From contig RSEF01000003.1 in assembly GCA_003993805.1 (NCBI GenBank), positions 41,938,689-42,002,688 of the forward strand: a stretch of 64,000 bases of DNA, read 5' to 3'. Of this stretch, positions 53,292-64,000 are shown piece after piece; the first letter of the stretch is position 1; each line of letters begins with the position of its first letter. The stretch is from Himantopus leucocephalus (lineage: Eukaryota; Chordata; Aves; Charadriiformes; Recurvirostridae). A program made the position numbers and the translations under genes. Below the pieces are notes generated by a model. The model worked only from the letters and a program-made list of their open reading frames with translations. It had not been told where the DNA came from and ran no database searches.

Positions 53292-56200
53292 CTGTAGAGC
53301 CATGAGAAGGGGAAAAAAAGAGAAAATGTGAAATGAATATTTGCTTTCAGGTGCTTAAAAATGGGATCTGTTTTCCCTGAAAATGTGAGTGGGATACACA
53401 GAACTACAAACCACATTTAAAAGGAACATTTATCATTGCAATTAGCATAATTATAGCTCATGCTAGAAAGCAAAACAGCTGCTCAGAACAAGGCTTCATC
53501 ATTTTTTTTATGCAATAGTTTTCCCAGATTTTTTTTTAACTTTAAATAATATAGTATATTAAATACTTATTGCTTAAAGATAAAACACAGTACAAGTAAA
53601 ACAGGAGCCCTGCCTGATCATCTTAAACGACTTGCTCTGCAGAGAGTTTCTAACTAAGTACAATGCAAGTTGTAAAGTCCTGCATTCAAAGTGCAGTGCT
53701 GGAGAGCAACACCACTACTGTAGTAACATATCATATGTAAATGCATAGTAAATTAAGAAAATTAAAACGTTACTAGTATTTGATGCAGTGGTTAAAAAAA
53801 TAATTCGTACCACATGACTGATGTCAGAAGATTGTGGAAATTTTTAGGTCAATTTTCATGGAGGTGCTCAAGAGTAAAAGGAGAGTGGTAAGTTGTTACA
53901 TGCAGTGATTTGGTTTTCTTTGTGAGACCGCTATGGCCACCTTTTCCTCTTTTGACCTCATCAGTTCATGTTTTGGTATCACAAAGTTTGAAGCTGCGGA
54001 CTGAAGTTTGGCAGCAAATCTCTATTCCACATGAAAAGAGAGTCTAACTGGAGAGCTTCCAAGCAAGACTGGGTGCTTCCTTTTCATACATGCTTTTAAA
54101 ACAGAAGTATCTGTTCTCAAAGACGTACAAGATGTTCTAGCTAAAAAAAAAAAGTATAATCTAATGATCTCAAAATGTTCAAAGACTTCTCTCCTTAAAA
54201 GTCTTCCAGGTCTATTTGGTAGTTAGATATTTGGAAACAAATTGACCAAAACTAAAGATCATGCACCCTGTCCCCACAAAGCAAGGATTTAAAATACAGT
54301 ATGATCAGTTTAGCATTATTCTTCAACCCACTTCTTGTCACACAAATATTTTGTTTGCTTTTAAGGGGTGGCTCCAGAAATTAACCAGAAGTCTTTGCTG
54401 AGCTGTCTACAGTGGGGTGGGGGAGTGGGTGTGTGTGTGTGGTAAAATTCATTAATATAGAAACAAGTTAATTACATGGTTAATTCTAATATAACCTTTC
54501 CTATATTTGTCAATACTGAATTTCATTTGCTATCATGCTGTCAGTTTATTAAGGAGATTAGATCCATCAAAGACCTCAGTTTCTTCCCACTGTCATTCGT
54601 CTATGAAATTTTATTCTGAGAACTAAGCAACCCCACTGCTTTTTCCATATTACAAGTACATTAAACAACAGTCCTTTTGTGAAACTTAAATTATTTTAAC
54701 TGCTTGATTGTAATCTCTTAACTAGCTTCAAATTACAGTGAATAGTTTATCTTTTCCCTTGATTACTAAAATGATATAGCAGCTTCTTGTGCTGGATTTT
54801 TTGGAAGACCAGATTTAACAATTCATCCTCTTCAACTGACATATTAAATGAACTGTAACAAATGAGAAAGAGGCAGTAGTCATCTGTTTACATCTGTCAC
54901 ATCATGTTCTTTAGAGTTACTCTGGTTCCTTAATAATTTTGAAGATGATTTACATCTCATTCTTAGAGACAGAAAGTGCCATGAACAGTCCCCCCTCAAG
55001 CTAGAAAACCTGAAAGACAACAGTGAGTGAGGGAAGTCTGAACACATATATCCACTTACTGCTTCAAAACCACCAGCCGAAGAAATACTCTGAAACTTAA
55101 TTGTTGTAAAAAATGCTTTCTCTTCATGGCAAACACTTAAATGCACGTTTTGTCCATGAATGTGAAGCGAACGTCCCTGGAAACTTCAGGCCAATCCTGA
55201 GAAGCTACGTGCCATGAACTGTGATGGCCTCAGCTGCCCAGCTACCAGCAAATGGATGGACAGAGGGTGGTTCCAGGTACCCTTTTCACATCCTTCTGCA
55301 AGAACGTTCTCCAAGGGTTTTAGACCAAATCCCTTCTTAGCTAAAGGAGAATGCTTACTTTGAAAAACATTAACTCTCAGCTTGGAAAGGAAAAACAAAA
55401 AAACCAAAAAAACCCCACACACCAAAAAAACACCCTGAAGCAAAACAACAGAAATTATGCGCTTCAGGTAGACAACAGACTGTTTCACAATAAATTTCTC
55501 CAACTCATCCTCTGCAGAGAGAAAAACTTTCTGCTCCTTCACTCTTGCTCTCTGTACCTCAGCACGACAGTGCATGAGTTTCTGACTAACATTAGCAATT
55601 CAGAATGCGCATTTGAAAATTGAACAGACAGACCTATAATTTAAAATTTCTTAATGTAATTCTAACATTCATTGCTCTTGAAAGGTATTGTTTGCCAAAC
55701 ACTAACACCAAAGTGTTAAAGTGATTAAAAGACAGACCGATACAGTCACTAAGTACAACAAATAATTGTTGTCCACTTCAGCACTAACTCAGTTAAAAGT
55801 AAGAGAAGAGATCAAATTTTATAATTTTAGTTATACACAAAACGCCTACTCCATCAGTGGAGTTGCACTGATTGGTGCATGTTTACATTTGAAATGTGGC
55901 ATTCTACACACCCCAACAAACCACATAGATGTATGAAGTATTCAGTATGAAACACCGTTAAAAACAAGCTCACTCTTAAGAGTTATTAAGGGTGAGATTT
56001 ACCTGCACTATGTAGATTTCAGCTAGTTGTATAGATTTTACAGTCAAGGAAGAGACAGTCATTTCTAGAATGCAATTCATCTGATTTATTAAGCTGACAT
56101 TTTCTGTAGGATGGTACCAACTATGCACTAGAAGTGTTTGATTCTCTGCCTTGACTACATTTAGGAGTCTCAATAACTTGCTAACCCTACACTGTCTGCA

Positions 56201-56621
56201 GCATAAACACCTAAAGCACTTCCAATATCTGACGAGTTGACCAGTTATGAGCTAAGTACAGAACACCTATATTGTATCAGACACTGAAATCCATGAATCC
56301 ACTGGAGGTTCTCTGCCGAGCATTCAGAAGCAAGGTAATAACTGGACTTCAGACATACTTCTGGACTACAAACAAGTGTCTCTGTTAAATCCTATCCTAC
56401 TGAAATGAATGCAAATTTGATGACAAAATGCATCACAGACACCATTTCACCTTTAAAATTCACTTGTTCAAGAAACCAGAATGTGCTGCAAGTTTTACAT
56501 ACACATGTTTCTCTAGCATCCAATTTTCTCAAAAGTTACGCTGAAAGGTAGGACTGGTAATTGAATGTAACCAGCAAGCGGATAATTATATTCCACTGAC
56601 TTAAGTCTTCAACTGCATATG

Positions 56622-56815
56622 CTATCTGATCTTCTGATCTTTTGGGGACAAATGCCCATGTGAGTGCTTAGTGTCACACAAATACCATCCTTGTGGAAGA
56701 ACTAAACACAGCACTCAACTATCTGATCTTCTGATCTTTTGGGGACAAATGCCCATGTGAGTGCTTAGTGTCACACAAATAGCATCCTTGTGGAGGAACA
56801 AAACACAGCACTCAA
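56622..56815. repeat. 97-bp direct tandem duplication
   Basis: Copy 1 (56622-56718) and copy 2 (56719-56815) each begin 'ctatctgatcttctgatctt'. They differ at about three positions (aaataC/Gcatcc, tggaA/Gga, acT/Aaac). There is no N between them, so this may be a genuine duplication. Within each unit the heptamer 'tgatctt' is itself repeated. Confidence 0.95.
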
Positions 56816-56949
56816 CAGCCAGATTACCTGTATGGCTTGGAACATGATTTAAAAAAAAAAAAAAATAACCTTTGCAGGTTTTTAAATTATACGATTTGAG
56901 GCACATAACACCCATCATTTTATTCATCATCCTAACTGTTCTGTCTCTC

Positions 56950-56977
56950 TAAAAAAATAAAATAAATAAATAAAATT
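56950..56977 (+). repeat. (AAAT)n microsatellite
   Basis: A short A-rich run with AAAT periodicity (aaaaaataaaataaataaat…), a simple repeat in RYR2 intron 4. Confidence 0.9.
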
Positions 56978-59900
56978 TAAAATCTATTACAACTATCTGA
57001 GGACACTAAGGATGTGTTGTTAATGTAAATATTTACAGCTGTTTGGGGCTATTATATTATTTCACTCCTTGGACAGCTTTTGGGTAGCATATCACTTACT
57101 ATGGTTGTTCAAACACCTTCTAAGTTATCATAATCTCACCTTAATTCTTGGGCTCTCTGGCTTGATGAAAAGAGCAAAATAGTACTGCTATTTTATTTTG
57201 AACTCTTGCCAAGATTAGTTTTAAAATCCATTTAATTTAGAGACTAGCTCCTGACTATTTCTTTCATACTATTCTTGTAGTATTGTATTTTCTTACATAG
57301 AAATTTCAGATCTTTACATTAACTTAATCAAGGAGTATTGAAAACAAGTAAACTGAAAGTATACAGTTTGCTGCAATTCACAGTAATTACTATTGATATA
57401 CAGAACACAGTTTGAAGTTCTCAGATCTATAATATGGACTGAAGGAATCCTAGTATAGAGCTGGAAATGCTACTATTCTATTAAAATAAGTTTCAGTTAG
57501 ATCTGCACACAGATTTCTTCTGGAAAGAAAAAGTGTATTTAGAAAATGTTTGTATTACTTTCTCTTGATGATGTGAATTAGACTTGGTATGCAATTAGCA
57601 TCCACTACAATATACAGTACGCTAAGGATGGAACTGTAGACGTGGTTGAAGCTGTAGCCATAGGTGAGGCATTTTAAGCGGTATTTCCATAGTCACTCCA
57701 CTTCAATATGCCTGTTCATTTAACATCATACAGTGCTATCTCCTCCCATTTTCCTGCAAGATCTGTATGAGAATAACTGAGCAATCCTATGTTAACACTG
57801 CTGATACTACTCCATACATTGAGTCACCTCTGCAGTCTGTTATATCTAAAATTTGAATGCAAATTCTTTAAACTGGGGGTCACATATTTGTGCACAACTA
57901 GCATATTTTCCCACCACAGTAATCTGAAAAATAAATCTATATTTAAGTAAATGAACTTAGTGTGAACAAAAAATTGTCAAAAAAAAATAATCAAGTCCTT
58001 AGATAATTCATTTAAGGATTGAAAAATCACACTGATTATAAAGCATGGATGTGCAATTAATTACTTTAATGGCACTGAAGACGTATTACTACAACCATTT
58101 GTCTTGATGAGGCTTTGTTTTGTGGATCACTCCAAACTTTACAGCAACTCTAGTTTGTTTCCTCTAGTCAAAATCCACTTGTTCTTGTTATATTTATCCA
58201 GTCCACACTAGCCTGAAAGCCAGAATTTACTCTCTTCTTCTCAACCCAGAGGTCTCTGTAATGAAAGCAGTTATTTTTAAAAGTGTCAAAAGTGTGTTTC
58301 CTTACTCTGTAAGCATCTTTTCTCCAAAGAAACTAAAAATTAGTTTCACTAGTTGCATAAAACTGAGCTAACACAATAACTATTTGAGGGGAAGAGAAAA
58401 AGATTAACAATTACCTTCAGCAGAAGAGGTTCCTCTGTCTATTTAAAAGTTACAGAGAATCCTACAATGTTTAGTTACCACAGCTTTGCCATTAACCAGC
58501 TTAAGGATGAAAATCCTTGCCCCCTACACTCTAAATTTAAGAGATAATACACTTGGTTTCCCTTCAGGTGAAAATCTCTTCAGAGTAATCTGTCTTGAAA
58601 ACAATAATTCTTGATGGCTCTTAATGCCAAATTTTCAAAATAATTCACCAACCATATATAGGCAAACGTGTAAAAAAGGTTAGGTTTTGGAAACCACGGC
58701 TGCCCTAAAAAATTCCCACTCCCTACAGTGAATTCTGTTACAGTGCTAAGCTTCTTTTGGAAGTCAAGACAGACATTCAGGTGCTTTTATGAGAACAGAA
58801 GTCCTTTAAAAAAATCAAACCCTTGAAGTATACAGCACCCACCTTGAAATCTTGAATTTGCAAACAAACACCAATAGTTGCTAATTCACAGCAACAGGCA
58901 CTTTAAAATTATTTCCCCTTATTTCATAAATATGTTAAAAGAGAAAAAATGACAGGCAGGTTGAAAGGAATTCCTTTCATTATGCATTATTCGATTTCAG
59001 CTTATTTAATTATTGTTATTTTCTCTGTAAATAAGATATATTCAGTGTCTTCTAGCTTTCAGTTGAAATTTAGTAAATCTGTCCAATCAAATGTTGGGTT
59101 CTCCCACCTTGGTAGTTTCATTAAAAGCAGAAAAGCCATTTTCAAATATGAAATGGGGGCTGGGATGGAAAAGGTAAGCCTTACTTCCATTATTTTTTAC
59201 GTTTAGCAAGATGTCTTAAACTAATCTCTTTGATTCTGCACTGAAGCAGCCCTACAAGCTCTCGCAGTCACAACTGCTGACAGACAAAAAGAAAAAGCCA
59301 AAGGTTCAAGGAATATCTTAAGCCCATTTAATTTTTACCTGGCTCCAACTGCCAGTACATGCCTTACAGTAGAATTAAGATTTTGGAACAAAATTACCAG
59401 AAGAATGATAGTCATTCAACAGAAGCACAGCAGAACTGGAGGGATTCCTTCCAAAATTTTCGTTAGCACACTTTATAGGCTGGAACAGCTCAGAAGTGGA
59501 TCACTTCAGCTTATGCTATGAATGGCATGAAACTGCTTGTGACAAGGTTCAGTTACTAATTTGGTAATTAATTTGACATGAAGCTTGCCTAACTTAGGCT
59601 CTGGGCTTGTGCTTCTAGGTGTCCACAGATCCATAGATATAACTGAACACACTTGTATTAATCTTGTGTGTTCTGCACTGGAAGATGGCTTATAAAGAAA
59701 TACGTGTATTAGAATGAGGTGTCTGGCCTCAGTGACAATGCAGCTGTGCAAAGCCAGTCTTCTGCTGCATTAACGCAGTATGTCCATCTCTAGTCCACCA
59801 TAAGACCCCTCTGGTAACACTCTGGAATTATAGAGGGGGTTAAAAGCCACTTTACAGGGCAAACTGAGGCTCATTTGAAGTAGAATGATTTCATATTTTA

Positions 59901-60117
59901 AGTAAAGCCAACACCACTCCATCACCATCAGATAGGAGGTTTTCTGGATTACAGAATTAGTCTATTAGGAAAAGTCTTGAGCTGATATAACTTGGAAGAA
60001 AACATTTAGCTCTGCTGTCATGGGAACCATTTCTGTTTAAAATGGTTTAAGGACACACTTCTGTGAAGCAGTCTTTCCAAAGCATAAGATTTTGACGTTA
60101 CTAAATTCTGAATTAGG

Positions 60118-60153
60118 AAAAAAAAAAAAAANAAAAAAAAAAAAAAAAAAAAA
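60118..60153 (+). repeat. Poly-A homopolymer with an ambiguous base
   Basis: About 36 consecutive A with an N at 60132. I see no retroelement body or target-site duplication next to it, so it is treated as a simple repeat of uncertain length. Confidence 0.9.
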
Positions 60154-61615
60154 GATCTGACTTCTATTTATGCAGTTAATACTGTATTTTCCAAGAACAC
60201 ATTCTTTGAATACTTCAGTCAAGTCAATACTTCAAAACAAGCCATGGCAGAGTGCAACCCATAAACTTCTTGCTTACAATTTTTCATGCATCGTGAAGTA
60301 TGAGGCCAGGTGCCCATATACTACTGAACTACTTTTTTTATTGGCGTTTTTCTCTTTAAAGTTCTTCATAGGAATAAAAACACAGAATCTGGAGATTTAG
60401 AACCAAGCCCTCTCACTTGTAATTTAAAACGTGAACAAAATGAGAAGATAACCTGACCATCATTAAGGCTTAAAAACATTCCAAATCAATCCATATAAAA
60501 ATTTGCTGGTTGTCACATGTATCAGATTCACAAAATATGGATAATGCTGTCATTCTGATGCAATTAGCTAAAATTAATACTAAACTACAGTTACCGTTTA
60601 ATAAATATTATAAACATCTACATATATATGTCACATGACATAGACATGAATACATGAGTAGAAAGGGTGTTGAATGGCCTAAGCTGCCAGTGAAACAATG
60701 TACTTACCTACAAGAGTCTCAAGCAAGCTATAACTTGAGTCACTACTTACTATAAACATGTAATAATCACAGATTAAAATTCTGTGAGACCAGTGCTCTA
60801 GCTTGTGTTATTGGCCATATACCAAAGGATGTCTATGGTTGTTTCTGGTCATGTGCAGCTCAAATTAAGTATTAAGAAATGAAGGATGCCTATTGTGGTC
60901 CAAGCTTTCAGAGAGACTTCTAGCGTTTTAAATGTGAACAAACAATTCTACAGACACTTTTATGACCACTAACTCATACATATGCAGATGTTAAAGATTA
61001 CATTGGAGAAAAACATACGTAAATACATCCCATATAGGGGAGTTATATCAGATGCTCAAACAAATATGTATGGTATACACAGACACATTAGGAAAGGCCT
61101 TAACAACACATTTAACAGAGAACTGTGCTTTGACTTTATTTGCTAAGACCTACGAATGATTTTTTTTTATTCTGTAGCAGCTGTTCTCCATCATTAGTAT
61201 TTCGTGTATATATATTATTAGCAGCTAGATACATCATCACACATTATTTATTGGTACTAATTATCTTACTGTCATGCATTTTAGGTTTACAGCATCTATA
61301 CTGGAAAAGACAGGGTGGGTTACAGAATGGAGTTATAACATTAGACAGCAAGGCTCGAAACTGACAGGCAACAATCATACTTTTATGTTACACAATTCTA
61401 CAATCAAATTAAAAGAGAGAAAAGTCATTGTGGTAGCATGTAATTTGGTATAACAGGTCAGGAATGACCAGATCCTACATGACTGTATTTGCCTCTCTTT
61501 TTGAGCCATGCAAGTTGAAGGGTCATGAACACAGAGGGTATCAAAACAGACAGGTTAGACTCAGTGGCAACATGAAACATTTGGGATCAAGTGAATAAAA
61601 GACAGAATCACATAC

Positions 61616-61636
61616 CCATTTTTCCACATCAACTAG
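61616..61636 (-). CDS. RYR2: RYR2 micro-exon 4 (21 nt, LVDVEKW)
   Basis: On the minus strand the 21-nt exon CTAGTTGATGTGGAAAAATG+G encodes LVDVEKW. The acceptor is strong (gctttttctttctacag, AG at 61638-61637) and the donor is GTATGT at 61615. Human RYR2 has QVDVEKW at residues 92-98, encoded by a 21-nt exon directly after exon 3, whose loss (N57-G91) is a known human deletion. Size, phase 0 and order relative to the KFMMK exon agree. The first residue is Leu (CTA) where human has Gln. Exon 3 should lie further right, beyond position 64000; I did not find it in 61637-64000. Confidence 0.88.
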
Positions 61637-64000
61637 CTGTAGAAAGAAAAAGCAAGAAATCAGTAAATCTTTTTCCTTAAATACAGCATATCAAAGTCTA
61701 TTTTGAAGTTAACATTTCACATTTTCGGAAATGTATCTAGTATGAAAGAAAATGTACGAGTAGAAGTTATTCTCCTGGCATCTCTGTAAAATCCCAATAC
61801 CTCACTTTTTGTCTTTATTTTATGGGAAGCACTTCAAATTCTGGAAGCCCAAAATGCCCATCTAAATATCAGATAATAGGCAGCAAAAGAAGACAGATAC
61901 TGAAATAATTCCACATGTTCAGTACCAAGTAGCCAAAAATAAAGAATACAGTTTCCCACAAACTATGTCTCCATTTTCTCTTGAGTAAAGCTCTGTTGTA
62001 AGTGAACATTATTCACTTGAAAATGATTAGTAGCTGCTATTCAAGGTTTGCCATTTTAATGAACGCTGTAAGTATGAAAGGTAAAATTAGGGGATACCTG
62101 TCAAACCCTGACCCTACTACCTGCAGCATAAGAGAATACCTTGCATAACAAAAGAGAACAGCACACCAAAATGTCATTCATTTTTCCTATGGGCAATGAG
62201 AGAATTACTCTGAAAGCTTAAGGTTTTGTATCAACAAAACTGTTTCAAGGTTCATTAAGGAAACATTTTAAATTACCTCTCTAAAAATTTGTCTTTGGAC
62301 CATCTTAGAGTCTCAGAAAGGATTGAGAATATCTACTAGAACACATTTCAGCTACTAGAAAGGTTAGTATGGCACTACTTATTAAAAACTTAGTTGGCAC
62401 CCCCAGCAGTATAACAGAGGTAGATTTGTCTCTGGACTTAGCACAGAAAACACTGCAGCATATTAAGTGTTCCGTGGCTTTACTGCAGGTACACATTGAC
62501 CTTTTGCTAAGAGATGCCACATGAAAATTATCAATAATTTAAGATAGCTTAGTGCAAACCATGAGCAATTTTCAAAACCAGTAGTATTTGGATTCCAGCT
62601 TACTTGTGAAACTACTGTAATAAAGGCAATGTATTTAGTTTTTGTCTATTAAAATAATTTTATTCACATTTTCTCACTTTTTCACTCTGCATTTCAATAA
62701 AAATGGAGTTTTATATTTTCAATATTGTTCAGTCCTCCTAGCACACAAAAGTTAGAAACCACGATCTGAACTCTCAACTAATTAACATGACAAACTTTTA
62801 AGCATTTGTTAATTTGACAATTCCTACCTCTCTTCCGAGTTTTGGACTCCATTTAGATTTATGATAGAAATTCTGTGATTTGCCTCTATTTTTTTTTAAA
62901 AATAATCTTTACTATGACTTTTGTTATCAACTACAGCAGCAGAAATCCCTCCTAAAAAACACCTAGTGTTCTAAAACCGATGCAATATAAGAAAAGATAT
63001 AATAATATGTTGATAAGTTAGAAAAGCAAGTAGTGATTTAAATCTAAATGCAAAAATACAACTACGATGTCTTAAAAAAAGGAGTAAGGAATACCCAAGT
63101 TTGATTTACGTACAAATCTTTCATCTATTACTTTGCTTTTGATACACCTTTTGTTTTGTTAAAATTGTACGTGCACTGAGAACATTGCATTACAAGCACT
63201 TTCACTGTGTCACAGTGCTAGAAAGAGGTGAATTGATTCATACTGTGTTCTCACTGTCCCAAAATTTACATGAACAGGGCAGCCACAATTGGTGTCAGAA
63301 AGAATCCCCTCAAAGCTCAATGTACATTGTCAGTTGTACAATCAACTACCTTATCATCGCTGAATTGTCCATTTCTTTTCTTTTAATGGACACCAATTAG
63401 CTTCAAGAGTCAAGTGCAGTACTTGCCAAGTATTTATAAATTGTACACACTGAATCTGCATTGAAATACTCATCTTTAAATAGAATTGTCAACAGGCTTT
63501 GGCATATGCCAAAGGCACCTCTGTTTAGTAGTCTCTCTGGACAACCACTTCAACATGTACGCTTGTCAAATCCTACAGTTTGACACCTATATGATGGTCA
63601 CACAGGAAAGACTACAAATGCATTCAAAGAGATAGAATAATAGAATTGTTTGGGTTAGAAAAGGCCTTTAAGACCATCAAGTCCAACCATCAACCTAACA
63701 CTGCCAATTCCACCACTAAACCACATCCTTAAGCACCACATCTACACGTCTTTTAAATACCTCCTGAGATGGGGACTCAACCACTTCCCTGGGCAGCCTG
63801 TTACAATGCCTGAACACCCTTTCAGTGAAGAATTTTTTCCTAATATCCAATCTAAACCTCCCCTGGTGCAACTTGAGACTGTTTCCTCTTGTCCTGTCAC
63901 TAGTTACCTGGGAGAAGAGACTGACCCCCACCTCACTACAACCTCCTTTGAGGCAGCTGTAGAGAGTGACAAGGTCTCCCCTCAGCCTCCTCTTCTCCAG
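61637..64000 (-). other. RYR2: RYR2 intron 3 (partial, continues off the right edge)
   Basis: Sequence upstream, in transcript direction, of micro-exon 4. It is AT-rich, with a CR1 fragment at the right edge (63632-64000) and a 51-codon plus-strand open frame at 62369-62524 of unknown meaning. No further RYR2 exon was identified. Confidence 0.7.
63632..64000 (-). mobile_element. CR1 LINE, 3' portion (continues off the right edge)
   Basis: Reversed CR1 3' end: 'agaataatagaattgtttgggttagaa', 'ccactaaaccacatccttaagcacc', 'ccacttccctgggcagcctg', then ORF2 C-terminal coding text. On the minus strand this reads [20 protein letters not shown] with [13 protein letters not shown] nearby. It ends at the window edge in 'ctcagcctcctcttctccag'. 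This is the same family as the copies at 12.2 and 31.9 kb. Confidence 0.95.

Larger units (their letters stand above)
53292..61615 (-). other. RYR2: RYR2 intron 4
   Basis: An intron of 8324 bp between the two micro-exons, with GT (minus strand) at 61615-61614 and AG at 53293-53292. It contains the 97-bp tandem duplication (56622-56815), an (AAAT)n tract, a long poly-A run and a plus-strand open, splice-bounded segment at 59063-59173. Otherwise I see nothing but AT-rich intronic sequence. Confidence 0.8.

Noticed and set aside
59840..59930. Possible reversed MIR fragment ('actttacagggcaaactgaggctcattt')
   Set aside because: One short block matches and the remaining order cannot be followed.
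60118..60153. Poly-A run as the tail of a processed retrocopy
   Set aside because: No gene-like sequence or target-site duplication is visible on either side.

Overview
The window is avian nuclear DNA from a draft assembly. The evidence is CR1 LINE fragments as the dominant repeat, sparse AT-rich introns, and a first exon of alpha-actinin-2 that encodes the chicken-type N-terminus (starting MNSMNQIE). Assembly gaps are visible as runs of N at 21669-21768, 32168-32267 and 47657-47666, plus single Ns at 31958, 47018, 49209 and 60132. No bacterial, CRISPR, tRNA, rRNA or recognisable viral feature was seen.

Layout. (1) Positions 1 to about 30.9 kb hold the 5' part of ACTN2 on the minus strand: exon 3 (5507-5626), exon 2 (6938-7052), a 23-kb intron 1, coding exon 1 (30305-30439) and a CpG-rich promoter (about 30.7-30.97 kb). 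The gene continues beyond the left edge. (2) About 31 to 46.7 kb is intergenic DNA with CR1 pieces, MIR-like SINE relics, a hairpin and small tandem duplications. (3) About 46.7 to 47.5 kb is the CpG-island promoter and first coding exon (47387-47528) of HEATR1 on the plus strand, head-to-head with ACTN2 as in human. (4) A CR1 fragment then runs into a 10-N gap. (5) Beyond the gap, up to 64 kb, there is no further HEATR1 exon. Two tiny minus-strand exons appear instead: 61616-61636 (21 nt, LVDVEKW) and 53277-53291 (15 nt, KFMMK). They match, in order, phase and size, the RYR2-specific micro-exons 4 and 5.

The main observation is the HEATR1-to-RYR2 transition. In the conserved vertebrate order RYR2 lies on the 3' side of ACTN2 (HEATR1-ACTN2-MTR-RYR2), not beyond HEATR1. 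HEATR1 loses its next exon and RYR2 loses exon 6 on opposite sides of the same short stretch. The simplest reading is a chimeric scaffold join at the N gap inside a CR1 repeat; a real rearrangement breaking both genes is the less likely alternative.

Functionally, ACTN2 (Z-disc actin cross-linker) and RYR2 (sarcoplasmic-reticulum calcium-release channel) are striated-muscle genes. HEATR1 (UTP10) is a housekeeping ribosome-biogenesis gene. Most of the window is intron or intergenic sequence.
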